Shown here piece by piece: positions 44,233 through 53,911 of a stretch of DNA of 64,000 bases; the stretch's first letter is position 1; every line of letters begins with the position of its first letter. Position numbers and translations under genes: made by a program. Source of the stretch: Campylobacter sp. CCUG 57310 (lineage in GTDB: Bacteria > Campylobacterota > Campylobacteria > Campylobacterales > Campylobacteraceae). The notes beneath the pieces were generated by a model. That model saw nothing but the letters and a program-made list of their open reading frames with translations, was not told where the DNA came from and did no database searches. The stretch is taken from NCBI RefSeq assembly GCF_013201975.1, contig NZ_CP053845.1, positions 558,001-622,000 of the forward strand. Direction: 5' to 3'.

Positions 44233-45345
44233 ATGACGACAAAGTATAATATATCAAATATTCAATATAGGGCCGGTAAAAACGGACAAAACCAAGTATA
44301 TAATTTCTTGTTGCTACTTTTTGTATTTATAAATATCATAATTTGTATATTTTTAATAATTCAAAATATAGACTTTAAAATTATTACCGTATACCTTATC
44401 ACCGCTTTAATTACTTTCGGATTTTACTATCAAAGAAGATCTTCAAAAGAGGTTGTAATATACTGGGTGCATGGAGCTGTAGTCTTTCACGCCGTATTTG
44501 GGATTTTGTTATTTGGTTGGGGATACGGTATAGAAAATATTTTTATTTGGGCTATAGGCGCTAATTATTTTATGATCTTAAAGAGGAATTTTTTCTCTTT
44601 TGCCATTATGATGTTTGAAGCTACTCTTTATTTGATACTTTATCTTTATAGAGATAGTTTGGGTATGCAGCTACTTGATGAGAAATTTAAAGAAGGCTGT
44701 TATATATTTTTATTTCTTTGTATATTTACTTCGTTTTTAAAAAGAACTATGGCTCTTGGCTCTATGCATGTTCAAAATTTTGAAGATATTAAGATGAAAA
44801 GCGATAAAGCTAAGGAGATATCCGAGCATGACTATCTGACGGGACTCAAAAATCGCTTGATAGTAGAGGATCATATAAAGGATATGTTGAAAATTTATTC
44901 AAATCAGGGTAAAACTTATGGCGGCAAAAAAGAGATACTCATAGCGCTTGCGGATATAGATAACTTCAAAAACATAAACGATACTTTTGGACATACTCAA
45001 GGCGATGAAGTGCTCAAAGCTACCGCTGGAGCACTTAGTGAAAATTTTAGAGCCGATGAAGATGTAGTTTCTAGATGGGGTGGAGAGGAATTTTTAATAG
45101 CCGCTTTTATCTCAAACAAATGCGATGCGGAGAAAATTTTAAATAGAATTTTACGTAAGGTAAACATGATAAAGACTCCTGACGATAAGGGTGTCGGAGT
45201 AACTTTTGGCGCTATTATTTTAAGTGACGATGTTGGATCTGATGTGGACATTAAGCAGATTATAAAGAGTGCCGATGAGCTTTTATATGAAGGCAAAAAA
45301 GAGGGGAAAAACCGGGTTAAGATTAAGAAATGGGCACAAGAATGA
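44233..45345 (+). CDS. Membrane-bound GGDEF protein (diguanylate cyclase)
   Basis: A 370-residue protein with six N-terminal membrane helices (about 22-180, MASE-like sensor of unknown ligand) and a C-terminal GGDEF domain (about 200-370). 'DYLTGLKNR', 'ADIDNFKNINDTFGHTQGDEVL' and the active site 'WGGEEFLIA' are intact, so it can probably make cyclic di-GMP. The inhibitory I-site RxxD five residues before the motif is not present (ADED there), so product inhibition may be absent. It overlaps the next, paralogous gene by 16 nt. Confidence 0.88.
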   Translation: MTTKYNISNIQYRAGKNGQNQVYNFLLLLFVFINIIICIFLIIQNIDFKIITVYLITALITFGFYYQRRSSKEVVIYWVHGAVVFHAVFGILLFGWGYGIENIFIWAIGANYFMILKRNFFSFAIMMFEATLYLILYLYRDSLGMQLLDEKFKEGCYIFLFLCIFTSFLKRTMALGSMHVQNFEDIKMKSDKAKEISEHDYLTGLKNRLIVEDHIKDMLKIYSNQGKTYGGKKEILIALADIDNFKNINDTFGHTQGDEVLKATAGALSENFRADEDVVSRWGGEEFLIAAFISNKCDAEKILNRILRKVNMIKTPDDKGVGVTFGAIILSDDVGSDVDIKQIIKSADELLYEGKKEGKNRVKIKKWAQE

Positions 45346-46418
45346 GAAGGTCTTTTATCGGTTCTGATATCAGCAAAAAATTACAGATTATAATGATAGC
45401 TTTTATGCTCGTTCATATAATGTATTTTGTCATATTTTTGTATATCAATAAGCCTTATTTATCCATGATGAATATCGCTAGCGTTTTGGTATATGTGTAT
45501 CTGGCTTATATCTTAAAAGATAGTAATATGATTCAAAGAGTTCTTGTAGTAACAAGATTTGAGATATTTATCCACGCTTTTGTTTGCACCTGTGTGCTTG
45601 GTTGGGGATATGGATTTCAAAATATCATTTTAGCCCTTATCTCGGTGGCTTTTTTTACTAATTCCATAGGCAAGATACTTGGATATGTAGCAGCGTTTAT
45701 TCAGGGCGCAGTTTATTTATTACTATATGTTTTGCTTCATGATACGACCGAGATTGTAAGTAGTCAAGCTCAGCTGATATACGTATTTAACTTTCTTTTG
45801 GTAGTTTGCGCTCTTGTAGTGTTTTCGTCTTTGCTTGGAATTTTCAATACCATGATATATCTAAGTATGCTTGACAAACAACAAGAGTTTGAGATGGCGG
45901 CAAATAAAGACCCGCTTACTCAGTTGCCAAATCGCAGAGCTTTTATAAATTTAGTTCAAGGAAACGCTTTTAACTCTAAAAGCAGCATAAGCGTAGCGGT
46001 AGGCGATTTGGATGATTTTAAACGCATTAACGACAAATTCGGACACAATGCAGGTGATGAGGTGCTAAGAAAAGTTGCGAATATCATCAAGACAAGCCTT
46101 AGGAAGCAAGACTATGCGTTTAGATTTGGCGGCGAAGAGTTTTTGCTACTTATAATAAATACGAATTTGAAAAATTCAAACATCATATTAAATCGCATTA
46201 GGGAAAAAATCCATAAACACACCTTTAAATTTGAGCAAGAAAAGCTTAACGTATCGATAACTTTTGGCTTTGCTTATGCCGATATAGACGATAAATTTGA
46301 CATTGATAACGCTATTAAAGAGGCTGATAGCTTGCTGGGTCAAGGCAAAAAATCAGGCAAAAACTGTATCACGGGCAAGGTTTTAAGGGATATTAAATTT
46401 AAAGAAGCCCAATCCTGA
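45330..46418 (+). CDS. Second membrane-bound GGDEF protein
   Basis: A 362-residue paralogue of the previous protein with a similar six-helix N-terminus (about 18-180; shared 'GWGYGFQNI' versus 'GWGYGIENI') and a GGDEF domain with 'DPLTQLPNR', 'GDLDDFKRINDKFGHNAGDEVL' and 'FGGEEFLLL'. Here an RKQD I-site precedes the active site by five residues, so feedback inhibition is likely. Start ATG 45330 lies inside the previous gene; ATG 45342 overlapping its stop as ATGA is an alternative. The pair looks like a tandem duplication with divergent control. Confidence 0.87.
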   Translation: MGTRMRRSFIGSDISKKLQIIMIAFMLVHIMYFVIFLYINKPYLSMMNIASVLVYVYLAYILKDSNMIQRVLVVTRFEIFIHAFVCTCVLGWGYGFQNIILALISVAFFTNSIGKILGYVAAFIQGAVYLLLYVLLHDTTEIVSSQAQLIYVFNFLLVVCALVVFSSLLGIFNTMIYLSMLDKQQEFEMAANKDPLTQLPNRRAFINLVQGNAFNSKSSISVAVGDLDDFKRINDKFGHNAGDEVLRKVANIIKTSLRKQDYAFRFGGEEFLLLIINTNLKNSNIILNRIREKIHKHTFKFEQEKLNVSITFGFAYADIDDKFDIDNAIKEADSLLGQGKKSGKNCITGKVLRDIKFKEAQS

Positions 46419-47215
46419 AACTCTCTTTCGTAAAATCCAAAAACATCATCTCTTCTTCTAAAATTTCAGGCTTTAACTTCGCTATCAATCCTTATGTGGG
46501 TTGCCCGCACGCTTGCATTTATTGTTATGCCGAATTTATGCAAAAGATGAGCGGACACTCTGAAAAGTGGGGAGAATTTGTTGATATTAAGGAGTTTGAT
46601 GAAAGCTCGCTTGAGAAATTTATGCGAAATTACAAAGGCGAGCGGATTTTTATGAGTTCGGTTACGGATTGTTATAATCCGTTTGAAGCTAAATTTAAAA
46701 ACACTCGCAAAGTGCTTGAAGCGTTAGCAAATTCGGATGTGAATTTGCAAATTCTAACCAAGTCAAGTTTAGTAGTGCGTGATATCAATCTTTTTAAAAC
46801 TATGCCAAATTTAAGAGTAGGGCTTAGTTTCTCTACTCTTGATGAGAATTTGCGAGCCGTTTTTGAGCCCAGATCAAGCAGGATTAGTGAACGTTTAGAT
46901 GCGTTAAGAAGCTTAAGAGAGCAGGGCGTTAAGACATTTTTATTTGTTGCTCCTATTTTTCCGGTTATTACTCCTGCGATTAAATTCGCACAAGATTACG
47001 GCGGTATGACAGATGAGATTATGTTTGACAGGCTAAATTTGTATCCTGCCTTTAAAGATAAAATTTTAGCCTTTATAGGGCGAAATTTCCCGCATCTTTT
47101 AGGACTTTATAAGCAAATTTATATTTTTGGCGATGATAGTTACTACGCAGGTCTTAAATCAAATTTGCAAGATGTTTTAAACGCTAATAAGCTACAATAC
47201 AAGATATTTTTTTAA
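46415..47215 (+). CDS. Radical SAM protein (SPL-like) with apparent CTG start
   Basis: A radical SAM enzyme whose CxxxCxxC site is 'VGCPHACIYCYA' near residues 28-39. It has 'ILTKSSLVVRDI' and 'VGLSFSTL' segments, as in spore-photoproduct-lyase-like (COG1533) proteins. The only ATG/GTG/TTG codon in frame is the GTG at 46496, which would cut into the cluster loop. Upstream the frame stays open to a stop at 46400. It reads L-KLSFVKSKNIISSSKISG from a CTG at 46415, the position where homologues have Met. The CTG overlaps the previous stop as CTGA. Its substrate is unknown. Confidence 0.75.
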   Translation: MKLSFVKSKNIISSSKISGFNFAINPYVGCPHACIYCYAEFMQKMSGHSEKWGEFVDIKEFDESSLEKFMRNYKGERIFMSSVTDCYNPFEAKFKNTRKVLEALANSDVNLQILTKSSLVVRDINLFKTMPNLRVGLSFSTLDENLRAVFEPRSSRISERLDALRSLREQGVKTFLFVAPIFPVITPAIKFAQDYGGMTDEIMFDRLNLYPAFKDKILAFIGRNFPHLLGLYKQIYIFGDDSYYAGLKSNLQDVLNANKLQYKIFF

Positions 47216-47223
47216 GGATTTTT

Positions 47224-48021
47224 ATGGGTAAGACCGTTTTATATCTTTCTAGTGTATTTTTTCTGTTTTATCTGGTTGTTTTAGCTCTGCTTTATGTATT
47301 TCAAGAAAAACTCCTGTTTGTTCCCACAAAGCTTGCAAGCGACTATAAATTCGAGTTTGGCGGTAAGTTTGAAGAGATAAATTTAAATGTAGAGGGTGCA
47401 ACCTTAAACGGGCTTCATTTTTACGCACACGACCCAAAGGGCGCGGTTTTGTTTTTACACGGCAATGCAGGCTCGCTAAAAGGCTGGGGCGGTTTTGGTA
47501 AGTTTTATACCGATTTAGGCTATGATTTTTATGTTTTTGACTATAGGGGCTATGGCAAAAGTAGCGGCGAAATTTCAAATCAAAACGAGCTTTATAATGA
47601 TAGCTACGAGATGATGAAGCGAGTGCTTGAGGATTTTGATATAGGCAAGATAAGGCTGGTCGGATACTCGCTTGGAAGCGGACTTGCGGCAAATATCGCG
47701 AGTAAATTTGACGTACGCGAGCTTGTTTTGGTTGCGCCTTATTTTAAATTTGACGAGCTGGCAAGCTCAAAAGTGTTTTTTGTGCCAAAATTTATAGTTA
47801 AATACAAAATTCCGACAGTTTCGTTCTTAAAAGAGGCAAAAAATACGAACATATCGATAATTCACGGCAAATTTGATGATCTTATAGAAGTTTTAAATTC
47901 TCATAAATTAGCTAAAATTTTAAAGCCCACGGATAAATTTTATGAGATTGATGCGGGGCATAACGATATACTTTATAATGCGGAATTTGAGCAAATTTTA
48001 GAAGGAATTTTAAGCAAGTAG
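47224..48021 (+). CDS. Membrane-anchored alpha/beta hydrolase (Bem46-like)
   Basis: A 265-residue protein with one N-terminal membrane helix (about 5-25) and an alpha/beta-hydrolase domain. The oxyanion-hole region is 'VLFLHGNAGSLKGW' (about 75-88). The nucleophile Ser lies in 'LVGYSLGSGLAANIA' (about 144-158), Asp in 'HGKFDDLI' near 222, and the catalytic His in 'IDAGHNDIL' near 247. Family members resemble Bem46/YfhR. Substrate unknown. It lies 8 nt after the radical SAM gene. Confidence 0.87.
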   Translation: MGKTVLYLSSVFFLFYLVVLALLYVFQEKLLFVPTKLASDYKFEFGGKFEEINLNVEGATLNGLHFYAHDPKGAVLFLHGNAGSLKGWGGFGKFYTDLGYDFYVFDYRGYGKSSGEISNQNELYNDSYEMMKRVLEDFDIGKIRLVGYSLGSGLAANIASKFDVRELVLVAPYFKFDELASSKVFFVPKFIVKYKIPTVSFLKEAKNTNISIIHGKFDDLIEVLNSHKLAKILKPTDKFYEIDAGHNDILYNAEFEQILEGILSK

Positions 48022-48023
48022 TC

Positions 48024-48053
48024 TTAAGCCCGCCTTGTTTTAAGCGGGCTTAA
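48024..48053. terminator. Hairpin between convergent hydrolase and dapD genes
   Basis: TTAAGCCCGC and GCGGGCTTAA form a perfect 10 bp stem with a 10 nt loop, placed between the two stop codons. T tails are poor on both sides. Confidence 0.6.
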
Positions 48054-48062
48054 AAGCAAATT

Positions 48063-49262
48063 TTAATGAAGTGCTTCGTTTAGTTTTATCGCGCGCTTGC
48101 TTGCGCTTGCCGTGATCTGACCTGTTTGGCTGTTTTGGCGGAAGTGAAGTCCGTCAAGATTTGCTAGCTCAAGACCTTTGTAAATTTCGCGATCAAATTT
48201 GAAATTTGGATTTATCTCATTTAGCTTCGCTCGCTCGGCTTCGTTTATAAACACCTTTGTACCTTCTAGTATCGCGATTCCTGCATCGACTATGCATTTA
48301 TCGCCAAGAGGGATTCCCGTAACGGAATTTGCGCCAAGCAAGCAGTTTTTGCCGATGCTTACGGGATTGCCGTTTGTGCCGCTTAGCACGCCAAGGATGC
48401 TTGCTCCTCCGCCCACGTCGCTTCCTTCGCCGACTACGACGGAGCTGCTTACTCGCCCTTCTATCATAACAGAACCTGTCGTGCCCGCGTTAAAATTCAC
48501 ATACGCAGCGCCCGGCATTACTGTAGTGCCCGGATGTATGGACGCACCTAGGCGAACCTTTGCGCTATCAAGGATTCTTGTATTATCGCTTGGGATGATG
48601 TGGCTTAAGAAACGCGGGAACTTATCTACGCTTACTATCGCAGGATATCCGCCGCTCATCTTTAGCCAAATTTCGTTTTTGCGAAGCCACTCAAGCTCGA
48701 TCGGGATATTTCGACTTGTCCATGCTACGTTTGGTAGCACGCCAAACGCTCCGTCAAGCACCAGGCTTCTAAGCGGAGCTTTGTTTAAAGAGAGTATATA
48801 AAGCTTCAGATATACGATTTCAACGCTCTTTGGCTTGGCATCTTCAAACATAAATACGATCTTAAATTTATCCTCGTTGTTTTCCAAATCCTCTTCAAAA
48901 GCGTGCTTTATCATGTGTAAAACTTGCACGTTTTTGTGTTTTTCAAGCTCGTTTTCAAAGACGCTAAAGAGTTTGCTTGCTTTTTTGGCTACTTTTGGAG
49001 TAAATTCGGCTACAAATTCGCTATCCGTGAAATCAACCTCCACTCCGCACTTTTCAAGAGCCCATATAAACGCGGCGGCTGACAAAAAGTTCTCTTTATA
49101 ATTTACTACCGCGTAGCTTGCTTGCAGAATTTTATCTCTGTTAAGCTGACCTCTATCTACTCTAGCGATAGCAAACGCAACCGGGTCTTTATAGCCCTTT
49201 TTAGCTCTAAATTTCTCGCAAAATTCTTTGAATTCATCGGCTGTTTTAAACTCTTTTGACAT
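48063..49262 (-). CDS. dapD: 2,3,4,5-tetrahydropyridine-2,6-dicarboxylate N-succinyltransferase
   Basis: Succinylates tetrahydrodipicolinate in the lysine/meso-diaminopimelate pathway. At 399 residues it is the long, epsilonproteobacterial type of DapD rather than the 274-residue E. coli form. The C-terminal part has the hexapeptide left-handed beta helix ('ASIHPGTTVMPGAAYVNFNAG', 'SSVVVGEGSDVGGGASILG', 'ISIGKNCLLGANSVTG'). The N-terminal 230 residues are the trimer and cap domain. Monocistronic on the minus strand. Confidence 0.93.
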   Translation of the reverse strand: MSKEFKTADEFKEFCEKFRAKKGYKDPVAFAIARVDRGQLNRDKILQASYAVVNYKENFLSAAAFIWALEKCGVEVDFTDSEFVAEFTPKVAKKASKLFSVFENELEKHKNVQVLHMIKHAFEEDLENNEDKFKIVFMFEDAKPKSVEIVYLKLYILSLNKAPLRSLVLDGAFGVLPNVAWTSRNIPIELEWLRKNEIWLKMSGGYPAIVSVDKFPRFLSHIIPSDNTRILDSAKVRLGASIHPGTTVMPGAAYVNFNAGTTGSVMIEGRVSSSVVVGEGSDVGGGASILGVLSGTNGNPVSIGKNCLLGANSVTGIPLGDKCIVDAGIAILEGTKVFINEAERAKLNEINPNFKFDREIYKGLELANLDGLHFRQNSQTGQITASASKRAIKLNEALH

Positions 49263-49340
49263 TTTTACTCCTTGTAAATTTATTTTGTGAAGTTTAACTA
49301 AATATTGTTTAAGATGAAATTTTGAAGTTGTGTTAGTTGG

Positions 49341-49367
49341 TTAAATCCCCAAAAACAGGGGATTTAA
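49341..49367 (-). terminator. Hairpin after mrp
   Basis: TTAAATCCCC and GGGGATTTAA form a perfect 10 bp stem 9 nt past the mrp stop. There is no clear T run, so termination is probable rather than certain. Confidence 0.5.
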
Positions 49368-49375
49368 ACTAGTTA

Positions 49376-50476
49376 TTATTTACTGCAGGCTGATTTGCCG
49401 TCCATTACGGGCTGGATCGATGAGTTATCGGCTCCGCCGCCGTTATTGATATTTTCTATTATCTCCCAAAGGCGAGAAGCGGCTTTTTCGTAGCGTTTTG
49501 CGGTTACGGAATTTGGCTCATAAAAGCTTATCGGTTTTCCGCTATCGCCACCTACGCGCACGGCAGGTTCGATCGGTACTTCGGCTAAAACCTCGGTTTT
49601 ATAGGCTTTTGCCATCTCTTCGGTAGTTCCTTTGCCAAATATATCATACTCCTTACCGCTTTCAGGACAGATAAATCCGCTCATGTTTTCTATCACGCCT
49701 GCGATTGGGATATGCAGTTTTTCAAACATATCAAGCGCTCTTTTGCTATCATCAAGTGCGACTACTTGAGGTGTTGTTACGCAAATTCCGGCAGTTACCG
49801 GTACGCTTTGAGCAAGCGTTAGCTGTGCATCGCCCGTTCCCGGAGGCATATCCAAAAACAGCACATCAAGCTCGCTCCATATAACGTCTTTTAAAAGCTG
49901 CTCGATAGCTTTCATTATCATAGATCCTCGCCATATAAGGCTCGTTCCTTCCTCCATAAGCACGCCCATGCTCATCATCTCAACGCCGTGGCTAAGTATC
50001 GGACGAAGCTTGTTGCCTATAACTTGAGGCTGAGTATTTACCTCTCCAAGCATTCTTGGGATGTTTGGTCCGTATATGTCGGCATCTAAAATTCCCACTT
50101 TTTTACCGAGTTTTGCCATGGATATAGCTAAATTTAAAGTCGTTGTCGATTTGCCTACTCCGCCTTTTCCCGAGCTTACCATGACGAAATTTTTAACTTG
50201 CGGAGCTATGTTTTTACCGCTTTGAGAGTTGCTTTTTTCCTCGGGAATTTTTGGCTGGATTATATTGATAACAGCCTCGTTTGAGCCAAGAACTCTTTGG
50301 ATATCCAATCGAAGCTCTTTTGCTATGTCGGGATTTGAGCTTACGATCTCAACCTCTACTAAAATTTTATCGCCAATCTCTACGTTTTTTACAAATCCAA
50401 AGCTTACTATGTCTTTTTCAAAGCCCGGATATATAACGCCTTTTAATCTTTCGATAACCTGTTCTTTACTTAACAT
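49376..50476 (-). CDS. mrp: Mrp/ApbC (NBP35-type) iron-sulfur cluster carrier ATPase
   Basis: A 366-residue P-loop ATPase that carries and transfers [4Fe-4S] clusters. The N-terminal MIP18-like domain (about 1-80) precedes '[18 protein letters not shown]' with the deviant Walker A (about 102-119). '[14 protein letters not shown]' and '[15 protein letters not shown]' follow. The '[21 protein letters not shown]' segment replaces the usual CxxC with a single Cys, and another Cys lies at the C-terminus. A GG-rich tail follows. ATG 50479 one codon earlier is also possible; the AAAGGAG site favours 50476. It overlaps thiC. Confidence 0.92.
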   Translation of the reverse strand: MLSKEQVIERLKGVIYPGFEKDIVSFGFVKNVEIGDKILVEVEIVSSNPDIAKELRLDIQRVLGSNEAVINIIQPKIPEEKSNSQSGKNIAPQVKNFVMVSSGKGGVGKSTTTLNLAISMAKLGKKVGILDADIYGPNIPRMLGEVNTQPQVIGNKLRPILSHGVEMMSMGVLMEEGTSLIWRGSMIMKAIEQLLKDVIWSELDVLFLDMPPGTGDAQLTLAQSVPVTAGICVTTPQVVALDDSKRALDMFEKLHIPIAGVIENMSGFICPESGKEYDIFGKGTTEEMAKAYKTEVLAEVPIEPAVRVGGDSGKPISFYEPNSVTAKRYEKAASRLWEIIENINNGGGADNSSIQPVMDGKSACSK

Positions 50477-51800
50477 CATTCTCCTTTATAATATTTCTTG
50501 AAATTTTATAAGCGCAAAATTTTGGCCCGCACATCGAGCAAAATTCAGCCTCTTTAAAAACATCCTGAGGCAGGCTTTCATCGTGAAGTTCACGAGCTTT
50601 ATTAGGATCAAGAGCCAGTTCAAACTGCTTGTTCCAGTCAAAGTTATACCTAGCATCACTCATTGCGTGATCGCGCTCTATGGCGCCTGATCGCTTTCGG
50701 CCTACGTCCGCTGCGTGAGCGGCTATCTTGTGAGCTATGATACCGTCTCTTACGTCTGCGGCATTTGGCAAGCCTAAATGCTCTTTTGGCGTTACATAAC
50801 AAAGCATACTAGCTCCGTGATACGCCGCCAAAGCGCCGCCTATGGCGGATGTTATATGATCATATCCTGCGCCGATGTCGCTAACAAGCGGTCCAAGTAC
50901 GTAAAACGGAGCATTGTGGCAAAGCTCTTGTTCTATTTTCATATTATACTCAATTTCGTTTAAAGGTATATGACCCGGACCTTCAACCATGACCTGCACA
51001 TTCTTTTCCCACGCTCTAAGCGTTAGCTCCCCAAGTACTTTTAGCTCGCTTAGCTGCGCTTCGTCGGTTGCGTCATACAAACATCCCGGACGCAAGCTAT
51101 CTCCAAGTGATAGCGCTACGTCATATTTAGCGCAGATATCGCAAATTTCATCAAAGGCTTCGTAAAAAGGATTTTCTTTATGATAGTGCATCATCCAGCT
51201 TGCCATAAGGCTTCCGCCACGGCTTACGATACCCATTTTTCGCTTTGAGATTAAAGGCATGAATTTTAGCAAAAATCCCGCATGTATCGTAAAGTAACTC
51301 ACACCTTGCTTAGCCTGTCTTTCTATGACTTCTAGCATCTTATCTATGGTTAAATTTTCGATGTTTTTTACATCGTGTATGATTTGATACATAGGCACTG
51401 TTCCTACGGGAACGGTTGAATTTGCGATGATCGCCTCTCTTATTTTATCAAGATCTCCACCGGTTGATAGATCCATAACGGTATCGGCGCCGTATTTTAG
51501 GCATACGGATAGCTTTTCTAACTCGCCTTCTATATCGCTTGCAAGGCTTGAGTTGCCGATATTGGCATTTACTTTTGTCTTTGCTTGCATGCCTATTGCC
51601 ATCGGAGTTAAATTTACGTGATTGATGTTAGCAGGTATTATCATGCTACCTTTTGCTACTTCTTTACACACTAGCTCTGCGTCTAAATTTTCGATTTTAG
51701 CTACGAATTTCATCTCTTCCGTGATGATGCCACGCTTAGCATAATACATCTGTGTCGGTGTTTTATCGTTTAATCTCTCTTTTATCCAGTCTTTTCTCAT
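50466..51800 (-). CDS. thiC: Phosphomethylpyrimidine synthase ThiC
   Basis: Radical SAM enzyme converting aminoimidazole ribotide to the thiamine pyrimidine. The 444-residue length matches the short bacterial ThiC. The C-terminal 'CSMCGPKFC' (about 421-429) holds the [4Fe-4S] cluster, and '[17 protein letters not shown]', '[17 protein letters not shown]' and '[10 protein letters not shown]' are family signatures. It overlaps mrp by 11 nt, so an Fe-S carrier is co-expressed with an Fe-S enzyme. The 105 bp upstream gap shows no TPP riboswitch that I can recognise. Confidence 0.97.
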   Translation of the reverse strand: MRKDWIKERLNDKTPTQMYYAKRGIITEEMKFVAKIENLDAELVCKEVAKGSMIIPANINHVNLTPMAIGMQAKTKVNANIGNSSLASDIEGELEKLSVCLKYGADTVMDLSTGGDLDKIREAIIANSTVPVGTVPMYQIIHDVKNIENLTIDKMLEVIERQAKQGVSYFTIHAGFLLKFMPLISKRKMGIVSRGGSLMASWMMHYHKENPFYEAFDEICDICAKYDVALSLGDSLRPGCLYDATDEAQLSELKVLGELTLRAWEKNVQVMVEGPGHIPLNEIEYNMKIEQELCHNAPFYVLGPLVSDIGAGYDHITSAIGGALAAYHGASMLCYVTPKEHLGLPNAADVRDGIIAHKIAAHAADVGRKRSGAIERDHAMSDARYNFDWNKQFELALDPNKARELHDESLPQDVFKEAEFCSMCGPKFCAYKISRNIIKENDVK

Positions 51801-51905
51801 TAGCTAACTCTCCTAAATAAAATAGAAATAATACTACTCAAAAAAAGATAAAAAAAAGCTTTTTGAGTGTATAATATCGTAACACTTTTGTAAAAAGGAT
51901 GAAAT

Positions 51906-53024
51906 TTGTTTGATATATCGCTTATCATGCTTGGAGCCGGCAACTCAACCAGATTTGAAATGCCCGTAAAAAAGCAGTGGTTACGCATAGGAGATGAGCC
52001 GCTTTGGTTGTTTGCCACTAAAAATTTAAGCTCTCATTATCCATTTAAAGATGTCATAGTGGTAAGCAATGAGGCTGATTACATGAGTAAATTTGCGCCA
52101 CATTACAGCTTTGTGCGTGGTGGAGTTACACGACAAGAGAGTTTAAAAAACGCTCTTGGTAAGGTTAGTAGCGAATTTGTTCTAGTTAGTGATATAGCTC
52201 GACCCTGTATCGGTGCGAATTTACTATCAAAGATAATAGAAGGGCTAAATAATGCCGACTGCGTAGTGCCGGTGCTTAAAGTTGCAGACACGGTCTATCT
52301 TGAAGATGATGTCATCGATAGAGATAGAGTAAAGCTAGTCCAAACTCCCCAGCTTTCAAGAACCGATCTGCTTAAAAAAGCCTTGCAAAGCGATAAAATT
52401 TACACTGACGATAGCTCGGCGATGAGAGCGATAGGGGCTAAAATTTGGTATGTTTTAGGCGATGAAAACGCTAGAAAGATTACTTTTAAAGAGGATTTGG
52501 CCAAAATTTCTTGCCTAAAAGCTCCGAAAAATGAAATTTATCTTGGCAACGGCTTTGACGTACATGCCTTTGAAGAGGGAAATTTCGTAACAATTTGCGG
52601 TGAGAAAATTCCGCATAAATTTAAATTCAAGGCTCATTCTGACGGCGATGTGGCAACTCATGCCTTAATAGACGCTATTTTAGGAGCGGCATCGTTAGGC
52701 GATATAGGCGAGCTTTTCCCTGACACCGATGATAAATATAAAGGAGCCGATTCGATAGAGCTTTTAAAACAGGCGTATAAGCTCGTTCAAAGCGTTGGAT
52801 TTGAGCTGGTAAATGCCGACATAACCGTTATGGCGCAAGCTCCGAAACTAAGCGCTTTTAAGCTTAAGATGGCTCAAAATATAGCCCAAGCGCTAAATAT
52901 AAGCGCAAGCAGGATAAATGTAAAGGCAACAACTACGGAAAAATTAGGATTTGTCGGGCGTGGCGAAGGTATAGCCGCAAGTGCGACGGCAAGCCTTAGA
53001 TATTATGATTGGACGCAAGCATGA
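51906..53024 (+). CDS. ispDF: Bifunctional IspD/IspF isoprenoid synthesis enzyme (TTG start)
   Basis: A 372-residue fusion of CDP-ME synthase (IspD, about 1-205) and MEcPP synthase (IspF, about 212-372) of the non-mevalonate pathway. The IspD start 'ISLIMLGAGNSTRFEMPVKKQ' and the IspF motifs 'GNGFDVHAF', 'AHSDGDVATHALIDAILGAA' and 'KATTTEKLGFVGRGEG' are intact. TTG is the only start giving the standard N-terminus, with AAGGAT upstream. It overlaps the next gene as ATGA. Confidence 0.96.
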   Translation: MFDISLIMLGAGNSTRFEMPVKKQWLRIGDEPLWLFATKNLSSHYPFKDVIVVSNEADYMSKFAPHYSFVRGGVTRQESLKNALGKVSSEFVLVSDIARPCIGANLLSKIIEGLNNADCVVPVLKVADTVYLEDDVIDRDRVKLVQTPQLSRTDLLKKALQSDKIYTDDSSAMRAIGAKIWYVLGDENARKITFKEDLAKISCLKAPKNEIYLGNGFDVHAFEEGNFVTICGEKIPHKFKFKAHSDGDVATHALIDAILGAASLGDIGELFPDTDDKYKGADSIELLKQAYKLVQSVGFELVNADITVMAQAPKLSAFKLKMAQNIAQALNISASRINVKATTTEKLGFVGRGEGIAASATASLRYYDWTQA

Positions 53025-53911
53025 AAGTTTTAATAGTAGAAAATGAAATTTATCTAGCTCAGAGTATGGCGACTAAGTTAGGGGATTTGGGCTATGAGTG
53101 TGAGATAGCAAGGACGGTAAAAGAGGGGCTTAAGAACGAGTATTTTGATGTTGTGTTACTTTCTGCAACACTTCCGGGTGAGGATTTTTATAAGATCATC
53201 AACAAATTTAAAAGCTCTATCATCATCTTACTCATAACCTATATAAGCAACGATACCGTCTCAAATCCGATAAAAGCGGGTGTGAGCGACTACATACAAA
53301 AGCCTTTTATGATAGAAGAGCTTGTGCGTAAGATCAAACATTTTGAGGAATTTAAAAGGCTGCAAAGCTTTATCAGGACTTATCAGGATTATTTGAATTA
53401 TCATTTTAAGGCGGTTTCTAATCTGAATTTTGATTTTAAGAAACTCAAACTTCCTATGCTTATAAAATGCAATAAGATAATAAATGCCGATAATTTCGTA
53501 TTTGAATACGCAAAGGCTATGAATTTATCATTTAAATTTATCCCGCTTGATCAAAATCCCGATTTTGAAACCATAGCAAAAGACAATCCTAGGGATTTGC
53601 TGTACTTTTCAAATTTTCAAATTTTAAGAAGCGACGATAAGAATAAAATTTACAACCTCGCGATGAAAAGAAAGCTTATAATAAGCTCTACCAATCAGAA
53701 CGAAAGCGCAAATTTTGAAATTTTAAATATCACTACCGATGAGAAAAATTTCCAGATAGATGAAATTTTAACTATTGATGATTATATCAAGCATATTATA
53801 GTGAATTATCAAGAGAATTATCCTGACACCGAGCTTAGTAAGAAGCTTGGCATTTCGCGTAAATCGCTTTGGGAAAAGAGGAAAAAATACGATGTCGTCA
53901 AGAAAAAATAA
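53021..53911 (+). CDS. HP1021/Cj1608-type atypical orphan response regulator
   Basis: A 296-residue regulator with an N-terminal receiver-like domain (about 1-115) and a C-terminal DNA-binding helix-turn-helix ('ELSKKLGISRKSLWEKRKKYD'). The receiver phosphoacceptor site reads 'VVLLSATLPG', with Ser where the Asp is expected, so it is not phosphorylated in the usual way. The H. pylori HP1021 protein, likewise atypical, binds oriC and controls replication and redox genes. Gene order ispDF, this gene, sat-like, pgpA matches Cj1607-Cj1610. Start ATG 53021 overlaps the ispDF stop; a TTG at 53009 is less likely. Confidence 0.9.
   Translation: MKVLIVENEIYLAQSMATKLGDLGYECEIARTVKEGLKNEYFDVVLLSATLPGEDFYKIINKFKSSIIILLITYISNDTVSNPIKAGVSDYIQKPFMIEELVRKIKHFEEFKRLQSFIRTYQDYLNYHFKAVSNLNFDFKKLKLPMLIKCNKIINADNFVFEYAKAMNLSFKFIPLDQNPDFETIAKDNPRDLLYFSNFQILRSDDKNKIYNLAMKRKLIISSTNQNESANFEILNITTDEKNFQIDEILTIDDYIKHIIVNYQENYPDTELSKKLGISRKSLWEKRKKYDVVKKK

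Noticed and set aside
48199-48801. A 200-codon plus-strand frame opposite dapD
   Set aside because: It is antisense to the hexapeptide repeat of a certain gene and its composition (Pro, Ser, Thr) reflects the complementary codons.
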